A DNA stretch of 64,000 bases, from contig NW_004450285.1 in assembly GCF_000321225.1 (NCBI RefSeq), positions 5,463,330 through 5,527,329 of the forward strand, in the 5' to 3' direction. The notes under the pieces were generated by a model, which was not told the DNA's origin, ran no database searches, and saw nothing but the letters and a program-made list of their open reading frames with translations. The position numbers were made by a program, and so were the translations under genes. The stretch is from Odobenus rosmarus divergens. Its lineage: Eukaryota > Chordata > Mammalia > Carnivora > Odobenidae. Every line of letters starts with the position of its first letter. Position 1 is the stretch's first letter. Positions 11,546-21,725 of this stretch are shown piece after piece.

Positions 11546-12150
11546 TAATGAAAAATTCAAGTAATTATCAGGCTTTATTTTGTATTAGGTTTTACATTTG
11601 TCATTTTTTTAAAAAACTAAACTCTAACAACCCACATACTTATGTTTCTTAACCTAAAGACCGACTTTATTCTTATATATGGATTTCCACTTTATGTTAA
11701 CTAAATTAGGTGAACTTATTCTATGAGAAATGAATTCATAAGTTAAAAAAAAGAATTAGCAATTTATTTTGATTAGTATTTTGCTCTTTAGATTCTTATA
11801 ATACTTAGAGTCATCAAAATATGTGAATTCATACAAACAATTCAACCAAATAAAATATTCTAACTTTTACCTTTTTGGTAGAATTTGATGGTATAGGAAC
11901 TGATATTCAGACCTTATTTTTTTTAAATTTGCATTACAAATGATAAAAAGAATAATACTATATTCTAACACTATGGCAGTGGATAAGGACAAAAGGGTGA
12001 CTAATAATACAGCTTCAACATTTTTTTTCCTAAAAGCTGTATTCAAACCTCTGTGGGCATCAACAAAGCATGGTGTATACACTGGTGTTCATGAATATTT
12101 TCTGTGTCTATATAGTTGCCATTTGCAGAAAATGGCATTGTTTAATATAA
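11546..12150. other. AT-rich sequence, no feature recognised
   Basis: Short overlapping open frames on both strands at 11,867-12,158 have no recognisable motif. Nothing else seen. Confidence 0.5.
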
Positions 12151-12151
12151 A

Positions 12152-12358
12152 ACTCTGAGAAACAAACTGAGGGTTCCAGAGGGGAGGGGGGTGGGGGGAT
12201 GGGTTAGCCTGGTGATGGGTATTAAAGAGGGCACGTTCTGAGTGGAGCACTGGGTGTTATGTGCAAACAATGAATCATGGAACACTACATCAAAAACTAA
12301 TGATGTAATGTATGGTGATTAACATAACAATAAAAAATTTAAAGAAAGGAAAAAAAAA
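12152..12358 (+). mobile_element. L1 3' end, sense, 5'-truncated
   Basis: Reads ACAAACTGAGGGTTCCAGAG, a G-rich stretch, ATGGGTTAGCCTGGTGATGG, GCACTGGGTGTTATGTGCAA and ACTAATGATGTAATGTATGG, and ends in an A-rich tail. This is the 3' terminus of a younger carnivore L1, about 200 bp. The GGGGAGGGGGGTGGGGGGAT segment at 12,181-12,201 is the L1 3'UTR G-rich motif. Confidence 0.92.
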
Positions 12359-12359
12359 C

Positions 12360-13128
12360 ATCGTAAATAATAATTTTATGCTGTTGCCAAAGCTTCAAAA
12401 ACTGTTGGTACAATTAGTGATCACATTCAATTACTTTAGTCCATTATTTATGAAAACAACCTACTGTGCATGTACACACACGAGCACACACACACACATT
12501 TCATAAATAATTTTAGTGACAATTACTAAACCAAAGAACCCCACAGTTACACAATAAGGTAATTTGCTAAATATATAGATGTAAAGAGAAAAGATTGGAA
12601 AGCAATGATGAGATCATTATTCAAAACAATGGAGCAAAAGAAGTTTTGACAGAAAGAAGCATGATCAATGTATTTGTGGTTTTCAGTATTTCAAGGGTGT
12701 ATAGATTTTTTAATTTAGGGAGAATCTATTAAGAGTCAGCCCTATTAGATTAATTAAAATTTATGAAATATTGAGGATATGAGAATGTATCTCTTGCATC
12801 AGTATATATTTTCTATCAAAACTGCCATTAAGGCTAATTCTGTAATCAGCACAATTAAAAAACACTCCTAGAAGAAACAAAACTAGAATGAGAGTGAAGA
12901 AGGTACAATGCTGATTACCAATGGAGAAAATCATAAATGTCACTAAAATTAAAAATGAAGTAATGGTAGCTACCCAAAGGAGAGAAACTAAGAAAAGAGA
13001 AGGCAGTCCACACAGATCTGGTAGGTTTCCAAAAGGCAACCGTTTGTGTGTTCCCACTCAAGAGATAGTCAGTTTATCCATTCCCAAATCCAGTCTAGCC
13101 ATTAATTGATAGAATGAAATAATAGCAC
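12360..13128. other. AT-rich sequence with a short (CA)n, no gene recognised
   Basis: A small interrupted (CA)n lies at 12,474-12,498. Opposing open frames at 12,761-13,109 show no motif. Nothing else recognised. Confidence 0.5.
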
Positions 13129-13129
13129 C

Positions 13130-13465
13130 AGTGCATGAGTTATAAGCCCAGAATGAAAGTGGCTTTACAGCTTCTACTCGTGGTCTTGGAACACAGCAAC
13201 CATGTGGTCAAGCCCAGGGAAGCCTGTGAGATGCTGAGAAATGATGAAGGGCTGATGCAGTCTCTCCCTGTTGAGGCCATCACAGACCTGCCCAGCAGCT
13301 CACTGCCAACACGTGAGGGAGGCCAGTTGAGTGAACAGGTGAACTCTTCACTTGTGTCTGGTGCAAACTGCCATCCTATAGCATCGGGATTAAATGCTGC
13401 TTCTTTTAAGCCACTATATTTTGAGATTTTTTTTGTTATGCAGCAAATGCTAACTGACAACAACA
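13130..13465 (+). mobile_element. MLT1-type LTR (ERVL-MaLR), sense
   Basis: The 3' terminus, TTTTAAGCCACTATATTTTG followed by TTATGCAGCAAATGCTAACTG, is the diagnostic end of MLT1 LTRs; the body has the expected CTTGGAACACAGCAACCATG block. It belongs to an ancient endogenous-retrovirus-like family. No coding capacity; the open frames on both strands are chance. Confidence 0.75.
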
Positions 13466-13665
13466 ACAAAAAAATGGTATCATAATTAGGATGCTACTGT
13501 AAGAAAACCTAAAAGATGTGGAATTGGCTTTGGGGGCTGAGCTATTATTGGAAGATGCTAGAAAAGCAGCACAAAAACTGTTAGAAAAATAGTGAGCGCT
13601 CCGTTACTTAAAGCCGAAAAATATGGTGAGAAAATTGCTATAGCAGGTGGAAAAAACCTATTGAC
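13466..13665 (+). mobile_element. MaLR internal sequence remnant following the LTR
   Basis: Directly after the LTR, blocks such as GTGGAATTGGCTTTGGGGGC and AGATGCTAGAAAAGCAGCAC match the start of the MaLR internal region. This suggests the LTR is a 5' LTR with a little internal sequence still attached rather than a solo LTR. Confidence 0.5.
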
Positions 13666-13689
13666 CCTGATATTTTTAATTGATGTTGG

Positions 13690-14985
13690 CAAATAATAAG
13701 CAATGTGTGTTCACTGCATTTGAACACAAATGGTCTAGGTCTACAAAATGGTGCTGCAGGAAGCTCCACATTCTTGCTTTTCCATAATAACACTGAAAAA
13801 TAACATTGAAAAACAGGCAGAAACTGTCAGAACCAACTTTGTCAGAATCACAGAAAACAGTCACAGGTTCACAGCAATGAAGTGGACACTAAATCAATAA
13901 AAAGCAAGGTAAAAATGGTAGGAAAGTTTTTTGGTATTTTTATTTATCCTTTCCCTGCTCCGTCTTGAAGAGAGCACTCCACATTCCCAGTGTGGAACTC
14001 TGGAACCTAGCTTTAGAGGGATAAGGGCAGATGTTATTTGCAAATTTGGGGTTCATCTATCCTGAGCTTTCTGGGGGCTACCCAAAGGATTGATACAAGG
14101 TGCTCATCCTGATATGCCTAACTCAGAACTCATTCCTCATAGAAAAGAGGTGGGCATTGCCCAAAAATATGATAGGTGAATGAAAACTTCGAGTTGTCTG
14201 AAGCAAAGTAATACATTTGAGACATACATACAGGAGTTGGCCTAAAGCCTGAGAGAAGAATCTATCTGGGGAAGTAGTTTCTTTGGGAAATTAGGGTATT
14301 TAAAAGTGCTTGTGTATACTACAGAGTCTAGAATGCCATGTGCATGCCCAGGGAAGGACACATGTTAAGAAAGACCCAAGAAGGTGTCTATGACCTGGGA
14401 AGATCCTACAAGGAATGCTAAATGTAGTACCCCTGAGAAACAATGGCATTGGGGTGAGGGATTAAGTTTTCATTAGTATGGAAGGCTAAATTTATAGAAA
14501 AAAATTCTAGTAAAGTGTATTTTAGAATTCTGAATTACAAAAATGTAAATGGATATCTTGCATCTAGTTATGGATATCTTTCATATGAAAAATGTGGAAT
14601 ATATCCAAGACCCAAAACCAAGGAGAACGAGAAAATCAGAAAATGTGTGAGAGAGCTTAAGGATCTCCTATTTCTCAAGACGGGTCTTGCTAGATCTTTG
14701 TTAACCTAACATGTGGCCTGTAAACACCTCATATAAAAGATAAGAGTTAAAGGCTGTGAATAAAGCAAATAGTAGGAGGTTAAATGAAAGACACCACCAA
14801 GGAAGACCACTTGAACTGTGGAGGGAGTCTTAGACCAGTCTCAAATGCCTGCTGGGGACGTGGGAATCTTAGGGAGGCTGGACTGACTGGGACCTCCTGG
14901 CTGAACAAATTTACCACATTCAGCTATTAAAATTCAGACAGGAAACACTGAAAAAGTAAAAACTGATCATTGATGCAAGGTGATG
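13690..14985 (+). other. Possible ancient L1/HAL1 5' region, otherwise unassigned
   Basis: Segments such as ACATTGAAAAACAGGCAGAA and ACAGAAAACAGTCACAGGTT resemble old L1 upstream regions, and the L1/HAL1-like sequence follows in the same orientation. No open frame of note. Confidence 0.3.
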
Positions 14986-14989
14986 ATGC

Positions 14990-16130
14990 TTGGATTCTGA
15001 AACCTGTATGTCACTGAAGTAAATAAAAAAAAAATAATGAATATCTCATAGTGTCCCTACACAAGTTTCTGTGGAACATGAGTTTCAAATCAAAATTTAT
15101 AAAACATAAAAAGGAATCAGCTTGCATGAGCAAAATTCAGCAAGAAAACCAAACTGAAGAGGAGTTTCACAAATGCATGTATCGGAATTATCAGCTATAA
15201 CATGAAAGGAACAAATTAATTAAAGGAACAAAAGAAATTACATATCAAACACTAACAAGTATATTATTTGAAGTAATAAATATATTTTCTAGAAATTAAA
15301 ACCTAAAATTTTAAGTCAAAAACTACATAATGCTCCAAATAGGAAAAGATGAAGAGTAAAAACTCTATATACAATAAATATACTAAGCACAGATGAAGGG
15401 AGATTACCTGAAATAAAATTCAAAGTTAACTAAAAATAAGCAGATTAAAAAGAGATAAGAAACATGAAAACTGCTGAAACATCCAAAGTGGAGTAAGTTC
15501 TAGTTGTGGGACTAAAATGAAAGAATGGGGAAGAGAATAGTGGCATAGGCAAGGGGAAATGTAGAAAGATTGATGAACAACACAAATCATCTAAATGAGA
15601 AAACACAGGGAAAAAGATATGATGGGGGGGAGAGATATATCTAAAAGCCTTGTGCAAAATTGTAGAAAAACAAAGACAAAGAGGAGCAGAACAAAAGGTC
15701 AGAGAAAACAATGTAGATGACCGAACATGGGGTAGTAATTAGACTGGCAAAGGACTTCTCAAAAGAAAATAGAACCCAGAAGACTTTGAAATAATATGTT
15801 CAAAATGGTGTGAAAAAAATCAATATAAAACCGCAATACCCAGTGAAACTACTTTTTTGAAGAATAACACAATAATGATCTTTTCAAATAAGTACATATT
15901 GAGAGTAAACTCACAATTACGGAAAAATATTCACTTCAGGAAGAAAGGAGAAAATGCAGGAAGGAAGGCCAGAGAGGCTGAACAAACATTAACTGTCTGA
16001 AACAAAAAAATAGTTGTTTATAATTTTTGGCATAAAATAAATCATAGAAAATAGGAACATATAAGTTGGAAGAGAATGACTGGCATTAGAGTTCTAGAGT
16101 TAACCTTGCACTTTGTTAAATATGTACTTT
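14990..16130 (+). mobile_element. Ancient L1/HAL1-like element, sense
   Basis: Around 15,680-15,960 the order GTCAGAGAAAACAATGTAGA, AGGACTTCTCAAAAGAAAAT, CCAGAAGACTTTGAAATAAT and CCGCAATACCCAGTGAAACT follows a well-known block of old L1/HAL1 ORF1-containing elements. The A-rich composition and strand asymmetry fit. Too mutated for a continuous frame; edges are approximate. Confidence 0.5.
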
Positions 16131-17160
16131 GTTTTTTCCACTGTGAAATGTAATGATAGAAATGAGATTAATCAGTCAAAAACTCCTTATAATGACTGTA
16201 CAAGAGCATTGTATCAGACTAACCTTCCCACTGAGAAACATACAATGCCTGGATAGAATCCTGCAGCAACAACAAACAGAATTTTAGAGTCATTGTGGGC
16301 TAATAAAGCCACACAGGATTTGAGTGACCAGATTCCGGAGAAAAGGCAACACACTGAGGTGATGCCAGTGTTCACTTTAACCTTCTCACTTGGAGATTGT
16401 GCCAAATTTTGGCACCTAGAACAACTTGAACTTCTTACTGGTGGGTGCTTTGCTTGCCAGACATCATGTATGGCTTTTGAACATGATCTATCTTCTGGAC
16501 CTTTCTTGGAACATTGTCATGTGCTGGGTTGTTGTATCTTGATTATTATATCCATTCCGGTAGGTCCAATTTTTTTGTGACTTTTAATCCCATAATTACC
16601 AGCTACCACAGAATTTCTGGTACTTTGACTTTCCTTAGTGTGGGGACCATCATTTTCTCTGTTTCATGGAACTATCAGAGCAACAAGTTTAGATTATCCC
16701 CTCGGTTTATAGCTAGGTGCTAAATCTTCTTTCTTGAAACAGTGCTCCAAATCATTTATCTCACATCGAGTGAAGAGGGAATGCTTGTTCTTATCAGGGA
16801 GTGATAGCCTTACTTGGCAGATTCAGAATTCAAGAATTTTGGCTCATGGACTCAGATATCTCTATCCGTGTGTCAGAGTCCTATTCTTTCTAAAGCAAAG
16901 CTCTGACTTTGGGGTAGTGTATCTGCTTTGGTTAAGATTTAAACATTTTGGAGCTCAGCTTTCTTGATGAATAACTATTTGCTCTGACACTCGGTTTTCT
17001 CTGCCTTCCTCCTGAAGACAGGCTTCTTGTGTGCTGTCAGTGAGACAGACAATTTGGCTTTCACAGCAGGCTTTCAATTGCCACTTAATCTTTCTCAGAT
17101 TTGCATTATCTTTCCCTAGTGTGTGAGTCTAGTTTAACAATAGCCTTCTACATCCATAGT
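16131..17160. other. Unassigned, moderately complex sequence
   Basis: Composition is more balanced than in neighbouring DNA, and a plus-strand open frame of 95 codons (16,293-16,580) contains several cysteines. I do not recognise the sequence as a gene or a repeat family. It may be a very old transposon. Confidence 0.35.
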
Positions 17161-17164
17161 CTGT

Positions 17165-17790
17165 GTTTTTAATTTTTCTATTACTGCATGACAATATTAC
17201 TGCAAGGTTAGAATGTAGTTTAAAATGGCAAATATGCATTATGTTACAATTTGTGAGAGTCAGGAACTCAGGTGTGGCAGCTGAATCCTCTGCTTAAGAT
17301 AGTTTGAGGTTGCAGTCAAATGTAGGCTGAGTTGCAGTCTCATCTGGAGGCTTGACGAGGGTAGGAGCTGTTTTCCTCTTTGCGTGGTTGTTGGCAACAT
17401 TCATTTCATTGTAGATGTAGTACTCAGCTTCAGTTCAGACATTTGTACTGTCCCATGGCTAGAGGATGCCCTCAGGTCCTAGAGTCATCAGAAGGCTCCG
17501 CCATATGAAGTTCCTCAATATACCACTTCCTTCTTCATGGCAAAAAAAAAAGAGAGAGAGAGAGAGAAAGCACTAGCCAGTTGGGAGCAATAATCTTATA
17601 TAACATAATCATTTTATTATGTATATGTTGTCATGTATATATTATCACATTTGCCATATTCTATTGATTAGAAGCAAGTGACAGGCCCCACTTACACTCA
17701 AGGGGAGGGGCTAACACAAAAACATGAACAATAGGATGTGAAGATAAATGGTGGCACTCTAAGAGTCTGTCCACTGCAGTAGGCATACTC
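17165..17790 (-). mobile_element. MLT1-type LTR (ERVL-MaLR), antisense
   Basis: The plus strand starts with TTCTATTACTGCATGACAAT, the reverse of the MLT1 3' terminus, and later shows TCTATTGATTAGAAGCAAGT and CACTCAAGGGGAGGGGCTAA, typical of this LTR class read backwards. A short (GA)n lies at 17,552-17,569. Old and diverged, with no coding capacity. Confidence 0.6.
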
Positions 17791-17879
17791 TTTAATTCAT
17801 AATTTTCAAATACTTTATACATTGTACCACCTTGTACATTCCCTTCCACCAGTATAGTAATGACTCTTCCTTACTCAAC

Positions 17880-18640
17880 TAATTGCTAATTTTGACATAC
17901 CCCTAGATTCCGTCTTCAACCCTCTTCTTTCTTCTCTCTCTCTGATTATGTATAATCTTCCAATTCCTGTCCATACTAGCATCCTCCCTTCATCTACACC
18001 CCTATATCCAACTGTTTAGTGACAGTCCTGCTTGGATGTCTAATAGACATTTTAAACTCTGCATACTCAAAACATAACATATGGCCTCCTCACCACTGTT
18101 TTGCTTCAATAAAACTGGTTCATTGACAGTATTCTCCATCTCCGTAAATGGTATCATTGTGTCTCCAATTTTTCACACCAAAATCAATGATGTTATCCAT
18201 GACTCTTCCTCTTTCCTTCATTCTCTGCATAAAATATATTAGGAAGTATTGTAAGCGCTATCTGCGAAATGAAACCAAATTGTATCAATTCTTACAACTA
18301 CCATCATCATCTTTATTCTGGAAGTCTGGCTGAAGATTCTAATTGCTCTTCATCTACTCACTCTTTCCACCAAGAATCTCTTTGTTATAACTGAGCCAAT
18401 TTGATATTTTTAAGATGATAAATGGTATCTCTCACTCTCATGCCATCACTTCAATTCTCCATCACCTTTGAATAAAATTCACATTTTTTATCACCGTTTA
18501 CATGGCCTAAATTATCTACACACTGTTTGCCTCACCAACCTCATCTCCTTTCCTTCCAGGCTAACTGTGTTTCAGCATCTCTGGCCTTTTCATATTCCAT
18601 AAAAATGCAAGTTTGTATTCATCTTGGAGCCTGTGCAAAG
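17880..18640 (+). mobile_element. L2 LINE fragment, sense (first part)
   Basis: Pyrimidine-rich sequence with L2 hallmarks: GAATAAAATTCACATTTTTT, TTACATGGCCTAAATTATCT, GCCTCACCAACCTCATCTCC and TTGGAGCCTGTGCAAAG, corresponding to the L2 ORF2 C-terminal region. It continues after an LTR insertion at 18,995-19,140. Confidence 0.6.
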
Positions 18641-18644
18641 ACTG

Positions 18645-18995
18645 ATAACAGAATCTCAGCATCCATTCTTTCCTTCTTCTTTTCTGTAATATAACCGCCT
18701 GAATTGTGGATGTAACGGGCTTGGCATCTGCACGCTATATTGTCAGTCTCTTTATTGAATTGTGACCAAATTCAGGCCAATGCAATGTGAACAGAGGTAA
18801 TATATATCACTTTCATGTCATCTCCATGAAGATTGCTGTCCTGTGCTTTTACTCTTTATGCTTGCCATGAAACAGTGAGGGCTGGAACAATCTTGGGAGC
18901 CTGAGGATGACAGAGCCACACAGGAAGGCCTGGACCACAAATCTTGGAGTTTTCATGAGAAAAACAAACTTCTATCTTATTTAAGCCACTGTAGC
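18645..18995 (+). mobile_element. MaLR-type LTR remnant, sense, nested in L2
   Basis: Contains TTCAGGCCAATGCAATGTGA and, near its 3' end, AACTTCTATCTTATTTAAGC followed by CACTGT, the MaLR-class terminal motif. It interrupts an L2 element whose two halves rejoin logically across it, so it inserted later than the L2. Confidence 0.5.
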
Positions 18996-19140
18996 AGGAG
19001 TTTATTTGCCTAGAATGCTATTTCCCCAAAACTTTGCATGACTCTACCCTTTTTATCACTTATATCTGTGATGAAATAGCCTCTTAAATGTGACTTCTGT
19101 CTTTCCACTGTTCCCAGAAGCTCTTTATCCATTCACACTA
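18996..19140 (+). mobile_element. L2 LINE fragment, sense (second part)
   Basis: GCCTAGAATGCTATTTCCCC, a CTTTGCATGACTCTACCC block and TGTGACTTCTGTCTTTCCAC correspond to the L2 sequence that normally follows the GTGCAAAG motif ending the first part. Confidence 0.55.
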
Positions 19141-19344
19141 ATTAAAATCACCTGGTTGTTTTGTTTGATTTTTTTTTTTTATGTTGTTGTTTTGCAAAGG
19201 CAAAGAGAGAGAAAAAAAAATCTCATGTGCCTTATTTATTCCTGTTAATTTAGCAGTCACAGACCCAGAGTACTGGGGTTTCATTAAATTGTTTTTGAAT
19301 GTGGTTAGACAGTAACTGTCCTTTACTGGTGATTTTCCTAACAA

Positions 19345-20120
19345 AGTAAATAAAGTATGTAGTAATTTAAGCAGTAAATTATGTTATGGATTCTTTTTCT
19401 TTGCTTAATAGCTAAGTGCTGATACTGGATTTTTGGATAATTATCTAAAATAGGATTATGCTTGTTCTTCACATATATTCCTAGAAATATTTAAATATGT
19501 GAGAGTTAATAAAGTAGATGGAAAACAGTAAAAAATACATTTTATGAAATTTACTATTTTTAAAAATGGCCTAATATATTTTTATAGTATATGTTGCCAT
19601 TATCTACTTGATACATTTTAAAATGTACTAAATCTTCTGCTTAGAAATGGAAAAATGTTGCTGGGGATAATTTCACTCTGAGGAAGTGTACTAACTTCAA
19701 TGCAGGGTCTATTTTTTTCTGCAACCTTTATAAGGAAGTTTTTTATTCTGTCAGAAGAAGCAGAATAAAAAGTTCCCCTATTTACCATCATACCACAAAA
19801 AATAATCTGCCTACTAGTAAATATCTAAACATTGATAATGGCAAATGGAATATAGCCAGAAAACCAAACATGAATGCCAGTGCTCAGATAGAGAAATGAA
19901 TGAAAAGCTATAGCACTCCAGAGTCATTCCTATTCTGTAATAAATTGTTCAGTAAATATTTTTCCTGAGGATAATGGCGAAAAAGAAATCCTCCTTTAGA
20001 AATCAATGTTACCGGAATGATGCCTTGGGCAAGGATGTAAGCAATGACAAATTCTCCAACCGCAGTTCTGTAAAAATAATTGTGGAAAATGAGTCATTAT
20101 TCGTCCACATATCCCATGTT
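19345..20120. other. AT-rich sequence, no feature recognised
   Basis: Unique-looking AT-rich DNA. A T-rich/A-rich patch lies at 19,168-19,220 just upstream. Nothing else recognised. Confidence 0.5.
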
Positions 20121-20137
20121 AAAAAGGAACGATCAGA

Positions 20138-20333
20138 GGGTGCCTGGGTGGCTCAGTCGTTAAGTGCCTGCCTTCGGCTCAGGTCATGATCCCAGGGTCC
20201 TGGGATCAAACCCCGCATCGGGCTCCCTGCTCGGCGGGAAGCCTGCTTCTCCCTCTCCCACTCCCCCCTGCTTGTGTTCCCTCTCTCGCTGTGTCTCTCT
20301 CTGTCAAATAAATAAATAAAATCTTAAAAAAAA
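20138..20333 (+). mobile_element. Can-SINE, sense, with a 17-bp perfect target-site duplication
   Basis: Near-consensus arctoid SINE: GGGTGCCTGGGTGGCTCAGT head, the TCATGATCCCAGGGTCCTGG core, TCTCTGTCAAATAAATAAAT end and A-tail. The duplication AAAAAGGAACGATCAGA is identical at 20121-20137 and 20334-20350. High conservation and perfect flanks suggest one of the youngest insertions here. Confidence 0.97.
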
Positions 20334-20350
20334 AAAAAGGAACGATCAGA

Positions 20351-21385
20351 AACCAAATGGAGAATATATACAAGAAAAAAACATAAACTAAAAGTTATCA
20401 TTGGTTTCTTAGTGAAGACGTAGCTGATGTTGTCTGAGTTGCACTATACAGTTTCTTTACAAGATGGTTTTTCAAACTGCTATATACAAAAATATTTTAT
20501 TTATATTCATATATATTCAAGTAAAATTATGTAGAATTATTACATATAATTTTATACACACACACAGTAAGGGATTTGATAGATTCATGGGCCCATCAAG
20601 GGAAAAAATATAACTGGCAGGTCACCATATACTCAGTTACTGGGAGATGCTTTGACAGGTTTGTATGCAGGGAAAGCCCCTCACCACAGGATCTGTTCAG
20701 AGGTTGCTGGGGATCCAAGAGGGAGCTTAAGTGTCTAGGTGATATAGCTCAGCAACACAGCAGGGAGTTTCTGGGTCAGAGAGCTTTCAAGGACAGCAGT
20801 GGCTTGAGGCCTTTATGGCCCCGGAAGCTAGCAATAGCTAGCAAATGGGGGTTGAGGTTTTATGGTTTGTGCAAAGCAGGTAGCTATACATGGCTAAAAA
20901 TCTTGTTTGGACTATTGTTAACAGATGTGGATTTGTAAATATCTAAATTTGGCACCAGTGGGCTTTTGAGCAAATGAGTCTCAGTCTGCAGTATAGAAAC
21001 TAATGTGCTTGGACTATCATTTGTCTCAATTATATGACACATACATAGTTCTTTCTACCTTTCTATTTTTCTTTCTATCATATATATATCCAAGTCCTAT
21101 CGCAGAATGTGGCTTCAGAGATTCTAAACAATTTTTTTGTCATATCCGTTAGGATCATGATTTTTAAAACAATGCTGTAGTTATTTTTATGTTGAGATAC
21201 TTGGCCTAGATAAACATTGAGTTATTACTTATCCACTATTATAAAAATCTAATTGCCTAAAATTTTTATGACAGTTAATTTGCCAACAGTATCATTTGTG
21301 AAATCCCCGGATCCTCTAAACTTATAATTCTAGTTTTAGTAATGCTTTCCTAGAGAAATAAGGTAGGATGTATCAAAGCATTCAA
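20351..21385. other. Unassigned sequence
   Basis: A GC-richer island at 20,575-20,945 carries a 120-codon plus-strand frame with no recognised motif; it may be part of an old LTR or unique DNA. The remainder is AT-rich. Confidence 0.35.
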
Positions 21386-21399
21386 ACTCAGTACTCTTT

Positions 21400-21496
21400 T
21401 TTTTTTTTTAGAGGTTGATTCTTTTCTTTTTTTTTTATTATGTTATGTTAATCACCATACTTTACATCATTAGTTTTTGATGTAGTGTTCCATGAT
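21400..21496 (-). mobile_element. Severely 5'-truncated L1, antisense, about 97 bp
   Basis: Only the last bases of the L1 3'UTR remain (TTATGTTAATCACCATACTT, TTTTTGATGTAGTGTTCCAT) behind a compound T-rich tail. A perfect 12-bp duplication TCAGTACTCTTT at 21388-21399 and 21497-21508 shows it is a genuine target-primed insertion. Confidence 0.93.
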
Positions 21497-21664
21497 TCAG
21501 TACTCTTTATAATAACAGAAATTGAAAACAATCGAAATTTGCAACAAGGATATGGTAAGGTAAATTATGTAAATAATGCACTGTACAACTTATTCTCATT
21601 AAAATATTGAGAAAATCCATAAGTTCCATGGAATCACAGACATTTTCTGTTTTGTTCTTGTTAT

Positions 21665-21725
21665 ACAAGTCCTAGAAATTGTGTTACATAGTAGACCTCC
21701 AGTAAACATTTATTGAATGTTGGAT
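21665..21725 (+). mobile_element. L2 3' terminal fragment, sense
   Basis: ACATAGTAGACCTCCAGTAA followed by ACATTTATTGAATG matches the L2 3' end, where the usual form is a 'CAATAAATATTTGTTGAATG' type terminus. Short and old. Confidence 0.5.

Noticed and set aside
13135..13485. Opposing frames of 116 and 109 codons
   Set aside because: They coincide with an MLT1-type LTR, which is non-coding.
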